The notes under the pieces are model-generated. The model worked only from the letters and a program-made list of their open reading frames with translations, was not told the origin of the DNA and did no database searches. Below are positions 23,341 to 32,216 of a DNA stretch of 42,621 nt, in pieces (the stretch's first letter is position 1; each line of letters opens with the position of its first letter). Made by a program: the position numbers and the translations under genes. This DNA is from Alphaproteobacteria bacterium. Its GTDB lineage: Bacteria; Pseudomonadota; Alphaproteobacteria; Rs-D84. The stretch covers positions 1-42,621 of the forward strand of contig JAFXGD010000033.1 of the NCBI GenBank assembly GCA_017513285.1. Direction: 5' to 3'.

Positions 23341-25750
23341 ATATTTGCGCACGAACTTCTTCTACTTCATAGCATTCGACCCGGTCGCCTTCTTTTAAAT
23401 CGTTATATTTATCAAAGGACATACCGAATTCAACCCCGCCGGATACTTCTTTTACTTCATTTTTTTCACGGCGCAGTTGTCCGATTTTGCCGTCATAAAT
23501 TACGACATTGTTACGCAACAATCGCACAAAAGCATCTTTTTTAATTGTGCCTTCGGTCATGCGACATCCGGCCACACGGATACCTTTGCCCACGGTAAAC
23601 AGCGCGATAACATCTGCGTATCCAATAAAGTTTTCTTTTCTTTCTGGTGCCAATTTACCGGACAAAATTTCTTTGATTTCATCTGTGATACGATAAACCA
23701 CGCTGTGATATCTGATATCGACACCATTGCTGCGTGCCATATCACGCACAGCAGAATCTGCACGCACATTAAATGCGATAATTACGGCACCGGATGCGGT
23801 TGCCAAACGAATATCGCCTTCGGTGATTTGACCGACACCTGCGGACAAGATATCAACCCCAACTTTATCCGTATTGATTTCTTTAATCATATCACTGATT
23901 GCTTCGACGGAACCTTGGACGTCTGCACGCAATACGACCGGCAGTATCATCTTTTTGTTTTCGTCACGCTTTGCGAACAATTCTTCCAACGAAGACCGTT
24001 TAACGGCATTTGCTTTATCTTTTGCCTTTTGCACACGATATGCGGCAACTTCACGTGTTTGCGCTTCGGTTTCCATGACACGTAATTCGTCACCTGCGCT
24101 GGGGACTGTGTTCAATCCCAACACGACGGCCGGTTGGCCCGGTTTGACAGATTTGACACGTTCGCCGGCCGAATTTATCAATCCACGCACACGGCCAAAT
24201 GTTTCACCAACAACGAATACATCGCCAATTTTTAATGTTCCTTGGCGCATTAATACGGTTGCGACTGCGCCCAAACCTTTTTCTTGTTTTGCTTCGACAA
24301 CGAATGCGACGGCGGGCATATCGGGATCTGCTTTTAATTCCATCATTTCTGCCTGTAACAGAATTGCTTCTTCTAATTTATCCAATCCGATACGTTTTGT
24401 TGCAGAAATTTCAACGCATTGCACATCGCCACCCATTTCTTCGACTTGCACTTCTTGTTGCAGCAAATCTGTCTTTACCCGCATTGGGTTTGCTTCTGGC
24501 AAATCGATTTTATTGATTGCGACAATGAAAGGCACTTTGGCGGCACGGATATGGTTAATTGCTTCGATTGTCTGTGGCATAATAGAATCATTTGCGGCCA
24601 CGACCAACACGACGATATCGGCCATTTGTGCGCCACGTGCGCGCATTGCGGTAAATGTTTCGTGTCCCGGCGTATCCAAGAAAGTAATCATTTCACCCGA
24701 TTGCGTTTTTACTTCATACGAAGACACGTGTTGTGTAATACCACCGGCTTCGCCTGCGGCAACATTTGCATTACGGAATGCGTCCAACAAAGACGTTTTA
24801 CCATGGTCAACGTGTCCCACAACGGTCACAACGGGCGCCCGTGGTGCCAATTTTTCTGGGTTTGGTTCACGTTCCAATTGGTCGGCATATGGTTTTACAT
24901 CGACACGTTTAACGGTTGCGCCGAATTCTGTGGCGACCAATTCTGCGGTATCTGCATCAATAGATTGATTGACAGATGCCATCATACCCATTTCCATCAA
25001 TTTTTTGATAACGTTGCCGACTTTTTCTGCCATTGCGGCGGCCAAATCTTTCACGGTGATTGTGTCACCCAATGTGACAACGTGTTCGACTTTCTGTGGT
25101 GCAGAAAATACCGCCCGTGCTTTTTCACGAAAGCGTTTTAATGATGCTTCGGATCTGCGGCGATTTGCACCACGTAATCCGATTTCATCGTCATCATCAC
25201 CGTCGCCACCCATAATGATATCGTGCAAATGAATTTTGCCGGATTTTTTAAAGTCCTTTTTATTTGCGAACTTGTTTGGGCGTCCTTCATCGTCATCGTT
25301 ATTGCGGTTTTTGCGATTTGCACCCGCAACCGCATTATTCGTAAAGACTTTTTGTGTCTGTGCCGGTTTTGCAGCTTTGACCGGTTGAGTATTTTCTTCT
25401 GTGGCATCATTGGCACTGTTATTGGCATTTTCACGTGCGGCCAACTGTTCACGAACCTGTTCGTATTCACGTGTTTCACGTTCGATTTCTGCGGCCCGTG
25501 CAGCCCGTGCGGCTTCTTCTGCGGCTTCACGTTGTCTGCGTTCTTCTTCACGTGCCTTGGCGGCGGCCAACACTGCACGCAGTTTTTCATCTGCGGCATT
25601 TTTTTGTGTGGCAGGGGTGTTTGGTTCATCCCTTAATTCTTTATTACCCGGTGCGACGACCCGTCTGCGTCTTTCGACAAAGACGGCATCGCCTTTTTTG
25701 CTGCGAACCGCATCGGTTGTAACAGATTTTCCCAGTGTCAATGTTGCCAT
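23339..25750 (-). CDS. infB: Translation initiation factor IF-2
   Basis: An 803-aa protein. The N-terminus ([20 protein letters not shown], then [12 protein letters not shown]) is the alphaproteobacterial IF-2 N-domain, followed by a charged Arg/Glu/Ala coiled-coil stretch (~50-125) and a linker. The G domain has [27 protein letters not shown] and AINKIDLP; domains II-IV follow to [13 protein letters not shown]. It places initiator tRNA on the 30S subunit and promotes subunit joining. GGAGTG precedes the ATG. It follows nusA by 37 bases; ylxR, usually between them, is absent, and rbfA/truB do not follow. Confidence 0.97.
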   Translation of the reverse strand: MATLTLGKSVTTDAVRSKKGDAVFVERRRRVVAPGNKELRDEPNTPATQKNAADEKLRAVLAAAKAREEERRQREAAEEAARAARAAEIERETREYEQVREQLAARENANNSANDATEENTQPVKAAKPAQTQKVFTNNAVAGANRKNRNNDDDEGRPNKFANKKDFKKSGKIHLHDIIMGGDGDDDDEIGLRGANRRRSEASLKRFREKARAVFSAPQKVEHVVTLGDTITVKDLAAAMAEKVGNVIKKLMEMGMMASVNQSIDADTAELVATEFGATVKRVDVKPYADQLEREPNPEKLAPRAPVVTVVGHVDHGKTSLLDAFRNANVAAGEAGGITQHVSSYEVKTQSGEMITFLDTPGHETFTAMRARGAQMADIVVLVVAANDSIMPQTIEAINHIRAAKVPFIVAINKIDLPEANPMRVKTDLLQQEVQVEEMGGDVQCVEISATKRIGLDKLEEAILLQAEMMELKADPDMPAVAFVVEAKQEKGLGAVATVLMRQGTLKIGDVFVVGETFGRVRGLINSAGERVKSVKPGQPAVVLGLNTVPSAGDELRVMETEAQTREVAAYRVQKAKDKANAVKRSSLEELFAKRDENKKMILPVVLRADVQGSVEAISDMIKEINTDKVGVDILSAGVGQITEGDIRLATASGAVIIAFNVRADSAVRDMARSNGVDIRYHSVVYRITDEIKEILSGKLAPERKENFIGYADVIALFTVGKGIRVAGCRMTEGTIKKDAFVRLLRNNVVIYDGKIGQLRREKNEVKEVSGGVEFGMSFDKYNDLKEGDRVECYEVEEVRAQI

Positions 25751-25787
25751 ATATATTCACTCCGTTTATATCATTATCAAATAACGC

Positions 25788-27326
25788 TTATTCGTTATCC
25801 TGTTTAATGTCGTATGCCAATTCACGTGCTTTCATAATTACACGGCCCGCCAAACGGTTTGACATAGTATCTTCGCCCAAGATTTCGACCAATTCATCTG
25901 TTGCCAAATCTGCCAAATCTTCCAAAGATTTAATGCCTGCTTCACCCAATTTCATGATAGTTGGGCGTTTGATAAAGTCGAACTTTAACAAATCATCAGA
26001 CATACCAATTTTGTGGCCGTTATCCAAATAGTCTTGTTCGACTTTGGCCAAATAATCTTTTGCACGTTTTTGTAATTCTGCGGCCAATTCTGGATTAAAT
26101 CCTTCGACGGCTTCTAATTCTGCGATATCGACGAATGCGATTTCTTCGATTGTGCGGAATCCTTCTGTAATCAGCAGTTGTGCAATCATTTCATCGACAT
26201 CCAACCCACCGATAAACAGTTCTGTTTTTTCTTTAAATTCTTTTGCACGTCTTTCTTGTTCTTCGACTTCGTTCATAACGTCGATATTCCAACCTGTCAA
26301 TTGGGATGCCAAGCGCACATTTTGTCCACGGCGACCGATTGCCAAAGATTGTTGATCTTCGTTTACGACCACGGCTGCGCTGCGTGTATCTTCATCGACG
26401 ATAATTTTTGCGACTTTTGCCGGTTGCATTGCGTTAACGATAAAGACGGCCGGGTCTTCTGAATACAAAATAACGTCAATTTTTTCGCCGTGACATTCGT
26501 TAATAACGGGTTGGATACGTGTACCTTTGATACCGACGGTCATACCGACTGCGTCAATAGATGGGTCTTGTGTTTCCACGGCGATTTTTGCGTGTGAACC
26601 CGGCGCACGTGCCACGGACTTGATTTTGATAATGCCTTCATAGATTTCAGGCACTTCTTGCACGAACAGTTTTTCCATAAACATTGGGTGTGTACGTGTC
26701 AAGAAAATCTGTGGGCCTGTATTGGAACGTGCGACGTCCATAATCAATGCGCGCACACGGTCACCCACGGCCAATCTTTCACCTGGGATTAATTCTGTTC
26801 CTTTGATATATCCTTCGGCTTTGCCATTAATATCCACGAATACATTTCCGAATTCGATACGTTTTACAATTCCGCTGACGATATCGCCGATATTGTCTTT
26901 GAATTCTTCGAACTGACGTCCTTTTTCTGCATCACGCACACGTGCGGTCATCATTTGTTTTGCGGTTTGGAACGCCATACGTCCAAATTCAGGTTCGGGC
27001 AGGGCGTCTTCCACCACGTCGCCAACGGATGGGTTTTTGGCATATTTTTTTGCCTGTTCCACGGTCAGCATAGTGTTCGGGTCATAATCATCGCCTGCAT
27101 CTGCGGGTGATTTGATAACATCGAATAAACGCTTTACATAAATTGCGCCATTTTTGCGATCAATAGATGCGGTAATATTAAATTCTTCGCCATATTTATG
27201 TTTTGCAATTTTTGCGATTGCGGCCTCTAAAGATTCGATAACGACGTCACGGTCGATTTGTTTTTCTTGGGCCAAAGAATCGATTGCTAACAATAAATCT
27301 TGGCGTGGCATAGATACAAAAGACAT
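25788..27326 (-). CDS. nusA: Transcription elongation/termination factor NusA
   Basis: A 512-aa protein: N-terminal polymerase-binding domain (MPRQDLLLAIDSLAQEKQID), S1 domain (~135-200, GDIVSGIVKRIEFGNVFVDI), two KH domains (IKGTRIQPVINECHGEKIDV; IGRRGQNVRLASQLTGWNID), then tandem helix-hairpin acidic repeats (TIEEIAFVDIAELEAVEGF; AGIKSLEDLADLATDELVEI). NusA modulates pausing, termination and antitermination. The ribosome site is AAAGGAG. It heads nusA-infB; rimP, its usual upstream partner, is missing, and divergent lpxD lies upstream. Confidence 0.97.
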   Translation of the reverse strand: MSFVSMPRQDLLLAIDSLAQEKQIDRDVVIESLEAAIAKIAKHKYGEEFNITASIDRKNGAIYVKRLFDVIKSPADAGDDYDPNTMLTVEQAKKYAKNPSVGDVVEDALPEPEFGRMAFQTAKQMMTARVRDAEKGRQFEEFKDNIGDIVSGIVKRIEFGNVFVDINGKAEGYIKGTELIPGERLAVGDRVRALIMDVARSNTGPQIFLTRTHPMFMEKLFVQEVPEIYEGIIKIKSVARAPGSHAKIAVETQDPSIDAVGMTVGIKGTRIQPVINECHGEKIDVILYSEDPAVFIVNAMQPAKVAKIIVDEDTRSAAVVVNEDQQSLAIGRRGQNVRLASQLTGWNIDVMNEVEEQERRAKEFKEKTELFIGGLDVDEMIAQLLITEGFRTIEEIAFVDIAELEAVEGFNPELAAELQKRAKDYLAKVEQDYLDNGHKIGMSDDLLKFDFIKRPTIMKLGEAGIKSLEDLADLATDELVEILGEDTMSNRLAGRVIMKARELAYDIKQDNE

Positions 27327-27362
27327 TCATATACTCCTTTGCGTTTATTAAGATGTCTTACG

Positions 27363-27389
27363 AAAAGGCGGGGTTTCGTCAACCCCGCC
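27363..27389 (-). promoter_or_regulatory. Terminator-like hairpin in the nusA leader, candidate attenuator
   Basis: GGCGGGGTT (27367-27375) pairs with AACCCCGCC (27381-27389) around a five-base loop. Read on minus, TTTTCG follows the stem. It lies between the predicted nusA promoter and the nusA start, with no minus-strand gene upstream that it could serve, so it is a leader element rather than an end of another operon. Confidence 0.6.
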
Positions 27390-27417
27390 CCCAAAATTAC
27401 TTTCAAGAACACCACAT

Positions 27418-27445
27418 ATTATAAATACGAATCGTGAAAAATCAA
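27418..27445 (-). promoter_or_regulatory. Promoter of nusA-infB
   Basis: On the minus strand: TTGATT, a 16-base spacer, then TATAAT, ending about 90 bases before the nusA ATG. Confidence 0.65.
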
Positions 27446-27508
27446 GGTAAAAATACATTTCATAAAAATGTGGCGGATTCAGAATTTTTTATTTATAATC
27501 GACTGGCT

Positions 27509-28552
27509 ATGATGAAAATAATACGAAATTTGTTTGCGCCGGCGGCAAATAAAACAACGGCTGGCGAATTGGCGACCAAATTTGGTCTGGAATTACGTGG
27601 TGATGCGAATGCGCCGGTGACGGGTGTTGCGCCGATTGCGGATGCCCGTGCGGGTCAGTTGGCTTTTTATTCCACCGAACAGAACAGCAATGCGTTCAAG
27701 ATTTTGCCATTATCTGTTTTGCAAAACACCCGTGCGACGGTTATATTGGTTCAACCGGAAATGGCCCAACATGCGCCAACCGGTGCGACATTATTGGTGA
27801 CGGACAGTCCCCGTGGCAACATTGTCAAGATTTTGGGTGAAATTTATCGTGCCAAGCCACGCTTTGGCATCAATCGCAATGCGCATATCGACCGTGGTGT
27901 ATTCTTTCGCAAAAAAAGAACGACCTATGTTGCCCAGTTTGCGACCATTGAACGTGGTGCGGTAATTGAACCGGATGTCAAGATTTATCCATACGCATAT
28001 ATCGGCCGCAATGTTGTATTGGGTCGTGGGACGGTTGTGCACAGTGGTGCGCACATTGAAAATGCGACGATTGGTGCGGATTGCGTAATAAATTCTGGTG
28101 CGGTTATTGGTAAAGATGGCTTTGGGTACACCCGCCAAAATGGGAAAAATGTCTTTATTCCGCACGTTGGTCGTGTTGTATTGGGTGAACGTGTGTCTAT
28201 TGGTGCGAACACATGTGTTGATCGTGGTGCCATGACGGACACACGGATTGGTGACGGGACGAAAGTTGATAATTTATGTCAAATTGCCCATGGTGTTGTG
28301 GTTGGTTCTGAATGCTTTTTGGCCAGTGGCGTTGGCTTGGCGGGTGGCGTTGTTATTGGCGACCGGGTTTTATTGGGTGGTCACGTTGGTGTTGCCAATG
28401 GTGTCAAGATTGGCAATGATGCATCTGTTGGCGCAAACAGTGGTGTTTTCCGTAATATCCCAGATGGCGAAAGTCATATGGGGTATCCGGCGGGGCCTGG
28501 GACTGAATTTATGCGTCACTATGCATGGTTGCGTAAAAATGCGAAAAAATAA
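27509..28552 (+). CDS. lpxD: UDP-3-O-acylglucosamine N-acyltransferase LpxD
   Basis: A 347-aa protein from the ATG at 27509 (ATG-ATG; the second Met may be used). The N-terminal uridine-binding domain (VTGVAPIADARAGQLAFYST) is followed by left-handed beta-helix hexapeptide repeats (IEPDVKIYPYAYIGRNVVLG, IGADCVINSGAVIGKDGFGY) and the catalytic His in VDNLCQIAHGVVVG. It adds the second acyl chain in lipid A synthesis, so the organism makes lipopolysaccharide. No clear Shine-Dalgarno is present; a TATAAT at 27494-27499 ends ten bases before the ATG, which raises the possibility of a near-leaderless mRNA, although no -35 is visible. Confidence 0.94.
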   Translation: MMKIIRNLFAPAANKTTAGELATKFGLELRGDANAPVTGVAPIADARAGQLAFYSTEQNSNAFKILPLSVLQNTRATVILVQPEMAQHAPTGATLLVTDSPRGNIVKILGEIYRAKPRFGINRNAHIDRGVFFRKKRTTYVAQFATIERGAVIEPDVKIYPYAYIGRNVVLGRGTVVHSGAHIENATIGADCVINSGAVIGKDGFGYTRQNGKNVFIPHVGRVVLGERVSIGANTCVDRGAMTDTRIGDGTKVDNLCQIAHGVVVGSECFLASGVGLAGGVVIGDRVLLGGHVGVANGVKIGNDASVGANSGVFRNIPDGESHMGYPAGPGTEFMRHYAWLRKNAKK

Positions 28553-28567
28553 TTGATTCATGCACAA

Positions 28568-28702
28568 ATGATTGATAATAAAAAGGCTATTGTTCGTATT
28601 TATCCACCAAAGCGCATTTTGCAAAAAATGCCAACTGATAAATTTGTAAAGCCAACAGTAAAAATCATAATCGAAAGTTGGATGCTGTCCAAACAAAAAT
28701 AA
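28568..28702 (+). CDS. Possible 44-aa small protein between lpxD and fabZ
   Basis: An open frame of 44 codons fills most of the 163-base gap, ending 13 bases before fabZ. The product is basic (starts MIDNKKAIVRIYPPKRILQK) and has no membrane segment. There is no clear ribosome site before its ATG, and I recognise no family. Its position between two same-strand genes is the main support; it may be chance, or the leader of fabZ. Confidence 0.3.
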   Translation: MIDNKKAIVRIYPPKRILQKMPTDKFVKPTVKIIIESWMLSKQK

Positions 28703-28715
28703 AAGGAAAGGAAAA

Positions 28716-29162
28716 ATGATAGATGCAAAAGAAATCGAAACGGTAATTCCGCATCGTGGTGACATGCGCTTGGTTGATGAAATTCGTGAATATAATGATA
28801 CCAGTGCTGTTGGCATAAAATACGTCCGTGATGATGAATTTTGGTGTTCTGGTCATTTTCCGGGCGATCCGATTATGCCGGGCGTATTACAGGTCGAAGC
28901 ATTGGCGCAAACGGCATGTTATGTTGCATTTGCCCGCATGACCGATGCGGAACGTGCCGGTATGTTGGGGTACTTTACCACCATGGAAAAGATAAAGTTT
29001 TCGCACATGGTCCGCCCCGGTGACAAATTGGAATTGCATGTTGAATTATTAATGACCAAGATGAAGTTGTACAAATTCCACGGGATTGCGTTGGTTGGTG
29101 GGAAAAAAGTTGCCGAAGCGACCTTTACTGCGGTCATTCAACGTGCGGATTCGGGGCAGTAA
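28716..29162 (+). CDS. fabZ: 3-hydroxyacyl-ACP dehydratase FabZ
   Basis: A 148-aa hot-dog-fold protein. The active site is visible in GHFPGDPIMPGVLQVEALAQ, with catalytic His47 and Glu61, and the opening VIPHRGDMRLVDEI matches the FabZ PHR-x-LVD motif with unusual G-D-M-R in the middle. It dehydrates 3-hydroxyacyl-ACP in fatty acid elongation and shares its substrate pool with LpxD. AAGGAAAGG precedes the ATG. The usual lpxA does not follow; a ribosomal operon does. Confidence 0.94.
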   Translation: MIDAKEIETVIPHRGDMRLVDEIREYNDTSAVGIKYVRDDEFWCSGHFPGDPIMPGVLQVEALAQTACYVAFARMTDAERAGMLGYFTTMEKIKFSHMVRPGDKLELHVELLMTKMKLYKFHGIALVGGKKVAEATFTAVIQRADSGQ

Positions 29163-29170
29163 AAAAATAC

Positions 29171-29198
29171 TTGATTTTTGATTAAAACTTGGCATAAT
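29171..29198 (+). promoter_or_regulatory. Promoter of rpsF-rpsR-rplI
   Basis: TTGATT, a 16-base spacer, then CATAAT, nine bases after the fabZ stop. The leader of about 55 bases has a small GATGAC/GTTATC hairpin and an AGGAAAATAAA ribosome site. S6-S18 is known to bind its own leader in several bacteria; a specific site is not proven here. Confidence 0.6.
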
Positions 29199-29258
29199 TT
29201 ACGGCGTTCCTGCTGATGACAATGGTGTTATCGGCTGATTAAACCATAGGAAAATAAA

Positions 29259-29597
29259 ATGGCTTTTTATGAAAGTGTCTTGGTTTTTCGTCAAGACTTA
29301 ACCGAACCGCAGGTAAAAGAAAAAGCGGCAAAATTCTCTGAAATTATCAAAGAATTGGGTGGTGATGTTAAATCCACAGAATTCTGGGGATTGAAAAATT
29401 TGGCATATATCATCCGCAAAAATCGCAAGGCTCACTATGTTATGTTGAACATTGAATTGGGCGGTGATAAAATTACAGAATTGGAACGTCGTTCCCGCAT
29501 TGACGAAGACGTTATCCGTTTCTTGAATGTTCGTGTTGACGAATTGGCTTCAACACCTTCTATCATGATGAAAAAGAATACCGAGGAGGCTGAATAA
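29259..29597 (+). CDS. rpsF: 30S ribosomal protein S6
   Basis: A 112-aa protein: [53 protein letters not shown] and [16 protein letters not shown] are S6 blocks. S6 pairs with S18 on the 30S platform. Its stop overlaps the rpsR start by one base (TAATG), so the two are translationally coupled, fitting their 1:1 complex. Confidence 0.96.
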   Translation: MAFYESVLVFRQDLTEPQVKEKAAKFSEIIKELGGDVKSTEFWGLKNLAYIIRKNRKAHYVMLNIELGGDKITELERRSRIDEDVIRFLNVRVDELASTPSIMMKKNTEEAE

Positions 29598-29824
29598 TGG
29601 CAGTTCGTGCAGCAATTTATCGTAAAAAATCAAACCCATTAAAGGGCAAGGTTATTGATTACAAAGATACCAAAACATTGGCGCACTATATCACAGAACG
29701 TGGTAAAATTGTTCCATCCCGTATCAGTGGTGTTTCCCAGAAAGATCAACGTGCATTGGCGGTTGCCATCAAACGTGCGCGTCATTTGGGTTTATTGCCA
29801 TTTGTTCGTAACAACTTGGGTTAA
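29597..29824 (+). CDS. rpsR: 30S ribosomal protein S18
   Basis: A 75-aa basic protein with the S18 blocks [40 protein letters not shown] and [12 protein letters not shown]. It binds 16S rRNA with S6. The ribosome site GAGGAGGC lies in the last codons of rpsF. Confidence 0.97.
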   Translation: MAVRAAIYRKKSNPLKGKVIDYKDTKTLAHYITERGKIVPSRISGVSQKDQRALAVAIKRARHLGLLPFVRNNLG

Positions 29825-29869
29825 AATTTGGGCATATGCTCTAACTTATAAAACATAAGGACAGATAAA

Positions 29870-30463
29870 ATGAAAGTTATTTTGACAGAAAAAATCACAA
29901 AGTTGGGCAATATCGGTGATGCGGTCGAAGTTAAAACCGGTTTTGCACGTAACTATTTGTTGCCAAACGGCAAAGCGATGCGTTTCACTCGTGAAAACGT
30001 TGCATTGTTCGAAGCGAAAAAAGCAGAATTGACCGCCCGTCAAGAAGCGGCCAAGAAATCGGCCGAATCAAATGTTGATGCGGTGCGTAATGCAAAACTG
30101 CACATGATTCGCCAAGCGGGCGATACCGGCCAATTGTATGGTTCTGTATCAACACGTGACATCGCACGTATGTTGAAAGACGTTGCAAACGTATCTGTTG
30201 AATCTGCCCAGGTTATGTTGGGTGCGCCAATTAAATCTGTTGGTGTATTCGAAACATCTATTGCATTGCACCCAGATGTTATCGTACCTGTTAAAATCTA
30301 TGTTGCGCAATCACAAGACGAAATTGACGCCTTGGTTGCGGGTAAATCTTTGACATTCGGCACCAAGAAAGTGGAAGAAGAAGTCGAAGAAGTTGCCACA
30401 GCAGAAGTTGCAGAAACATCCGCCCCTGTGGCCGAAGAATCTGCCGCAACAGATGCAGAATAA
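29870..30463 (+). CDS. rplI: 50S ribosomal protein L9 with acidic C-terminal extension
   Basis: A 197-aa protein. The N-domain is typical (MKVILTEKITKLGNIGDAVE, VKTGFARNYLLPNGKAMRFT), joined by a long helix to the C-domain (GQLYGSVSTRDIARMLKDVA, IKSVGVFETSIALHPDVIVP). After about residue 165 a Glu/Ala/Thr-rich tail of some 30 residues extends it beyond the common 147-150 aa. L9 binds 23S rRNA near the L1 stalk. AAGGACAG precedes the ATG; a terminator follows. Confidence 0.96.
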   Translation: MKVILTEKITKLGNIGDAVEVKTGFARNYLLPNGKAMRFTRENVALFEAKKAELTARQEAAKKSAESNVDAVRNAKLHMIRQAGDTGQLYGSVSTRDIARMLKDVANVSVESAQVMLGAPIKSVGVFETSIALHPDVIVPVKIYVAQSQDEIDALVAGKSLTFGTKKVEEEVEEVATAEVAETSAPVAEESAATDAE

Positions 30464-30484
30464 TTTGATATCTGAATTAAAAAG

Positions 30485-30506
30485 TCCCCCAAATGGGGGA
30501 TTTTTT
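30485..30506. terminator. Terminator of rplI, possibly bidirectional
   Basis: TCCCCC, loop AAAT, GGGGGA, then TTTTTT. The T run overlaps the stop codon of the convergent gene; a short A tract on the left may allow it to act on minus as well. Confidence 0.88.
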
Positions 30507-31410
30507 AATAATCGTTATTTTCTAATGTGTGTTTAACTATGTCTTCCAAATGAAATGCATTGATTTCCGTTGCGGATTTCAGGTACTCTGAAATTGGTGC
30601 AGGTTTATATGTTTGCCTGTCGTAATACATTATTTGCGCCCCCAGTGCAGTTTTGGACGGTTGTAAATTATCCAATGCATGTGATAATTCGTGTGCCACT
30701 GTGATGATAAAGGTGTTGAACACCGTGTCGTTGTATTTTTTTGCCAAATTTTTGATGTTTTTCATATAAATATTTACATGTACATGTGGCGTATTATCAT
30801 TGGTGTACCTTATTTTGCATGTTCCGGTCATCAATGGTTTGTCGTCACATTCTGGGTACAGGTCGGCATATAAAATTGGTGCGCCTATGTCGTTGCGCAG
30901 GTTATAAAAATTCACGAAATCATCGGTTATGGTCCACAATAACTCTTGATATGCGGTAAATTCATTTTCTGGCGATGCGTTTTTTGCGGCTTGTATTTGA
31001 TCGGGATATTTTTGTAATCGTTTAATCCAATTCAATGCATTTATTGCGCTTAATGTTGACATGTTTGGCATATTTTTACCCAACATATTACGTGCATCGT
31101 CGAATTTTTTTGCTTTTATCAGTTTGGCCAGTGTTGGATTAAAAGTATCGAATTGGCCACCGGTATATGCCAAGTCTGGGTTGTTTGCAAAATCCAAGAT
31201 GGGCATATTGCGTGGTCTGTATTTGTCCAATTCGATTGCGATCTTTAATCGCAGCCATTGCAACATTGGGTTTTGGTTTTGGACAAAAGATTTCATATCG
31301 TCGGACAGTTGTTGATATGCATCGTCTGTTGGATTTGGTATATATTGTTCCAATTCATCCAACCAATGTTTTGCAAATTTTAATTCAAAGTTCATATCGT
31401 TTGTCGCCAC
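30505..31410 (-). CDS. Unrecognised HExxH zinc-protease-like protein, 301 aa
   Basis: The protein contains VAHELSHALDN near residue 238, an HExxH zinc-binding motif in a helix preceded by hydrophobic residues (FNTFIITVAHELSH), and about 40 residues later SATEINAFHLED, a plausible third ligand (E-x-x-A pattern of gluzincin peptidases). The rest is helical and unfamiliar; there is no signal peptide, so it is probably cytoplasmic or exported unconventionally. A GTG start at 31410 is preferred because AAAGGG lies six to seven bases upstream; the ATG five codons later has no such site. It is a lone minus-strand gene between rplI and efp. I do not recognise the family. Confidence 0.75.
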   Translation of the reverse strand: MATNDMNFELKFAKHWLDELEQYIPNPTDDAYQQLSDDMKSFVQNQNPMLQWLRLKIAIELDKYRPRNMPILDFANNPDLAYTGGQFDTFNPTLAKLIKAKKFDDARNMLGKNMPNMSTLSAINALNWIKRLQKYPDQIQAAKNASPENEFTAYQELLWTITDDFVNFYNLRNDIGAPILYADLYPECDDKPLMTGTCKIRYTNDNTPHVHVNIYMKNIKNLAKKYNDTVFNTFIITVAHELSHALDNLQPSKTALGAQIMYYDRQTYKPAPISEYLKSATEINAFHLEDIVKHTLENNDY

Positions 31411-31544
31411 TGTGTACCCTTTGCCACGATTATATCAGAAATATTGCCAAAATCACATATATATCTGCCGGCGCTTTTCTTTTGGACGTGTTATGGAAAC
31501 TTTGTTTTGTTCCATGGTTGCCGTCCTTATTTTTATTGTCGTAC

Positions 31545-31576
31545 AAAAAAACAGGGGGGTGTTCCCCCCGTTTTTT
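31545..31576. terminator. Terminator of efp
   Basis: GGGGGG (31554-31559), loop TGTT, CCCCCC (31564-31569), with seven A on the left and six T on the right. It ends ppa-efp transcripts on minus and isolates the downstream 301-aa gene. Confidence 0.88.
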
Positions 31577-31584
31577 ATATTTAA

Positions 31585-32154
31585 TTATTTTGCACGTTCT
31601 ACATATTCCAATGTTTCTGTATTAACGACAATTCTTTCGCCTTGTTCGATAAATACAGGTACCTGAACACGTACGCCGTTGTCCAAGATTGCGGGTTTTC
31701 CACCACTGCCTGTGGCGGTTTGTCCCTTTAATGCAGGTTCTGTTTCTTCAACGGTTGCGATAACTGTTTTTGGCAAAGAAATGGATACAGGTTGACCTTC
31801 AACAAAGTTTGCCTTTACAACCATTTCTGGGGCCAAGAATTTCATCATTTCGCCCAAAGAATCCACCGGCATTGTGAACTGTTCATAATCGGACAGATTC
31901 ATAAAGAATGCATCGCTGCCATCTGCATACAAATATTGGCAATCGAAATCTTCGACCATTAATTTTTCAACTTTGTCTTCTGCGCGCCAACGGTCGCCGC
32001 CCTTGTTTCCGGAATCGATGTCACGCAAATCGGCCTGAACAAAAGCGCCACCTTTACCCGGTTTAACTTTTGTGATTGATGTAACCGAATATCTTTTTCC
32101 GTTATGGGAAATCACCCAACCCACACGCATATCGTTTGCAATATAAGATGCCAT
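31585..32154 (-). CDS. efp: Translation elongation factor P
   Basis: A 189-aa protein of standard length with the KOW-like N-domain (MASYIANDMRVGWVISHNGK) and the modified-lysine loop KPGKGGAF with Lys34 at the tip. The two OB domains follow (VEDFDCQYLYADGSDAFFMN; GSGGKPAILDNGVRVQVPVF). EF-P rescues ribosomes stalled at polyproline. The PGKGG loop is of the type usually lysylated by EpmA/EpmB; neither gene is in view. The start at 32154 has AAAGGGG nine bases upstream; upstream in-frame codons lack family similarity. Confidence 0.96.
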   Translation of the reverse strand: MASYIANDMRVGWVISHNGKRYSVTSITKVKPGKGGAFVQADLRDIDSGNKGGDRWRAEDKVEKLMVEDFDCQYLYADGSDAFFMNLSDYEQFTMPVDSLGEMMKFLAPEMVVKANFVEGQPVSISLPKTVIATVEETEPALKGQTATGSGGKPAILDNGVRVQVPVFIEQGERIVVNTETLEYVERAK

Positions 32155-32216
32155 ATTTGTACCCCTTTTAAATTTTCTGTTTTGATTATAAAGATAAAGT
32201 GTCCAAACGCAAGTAT

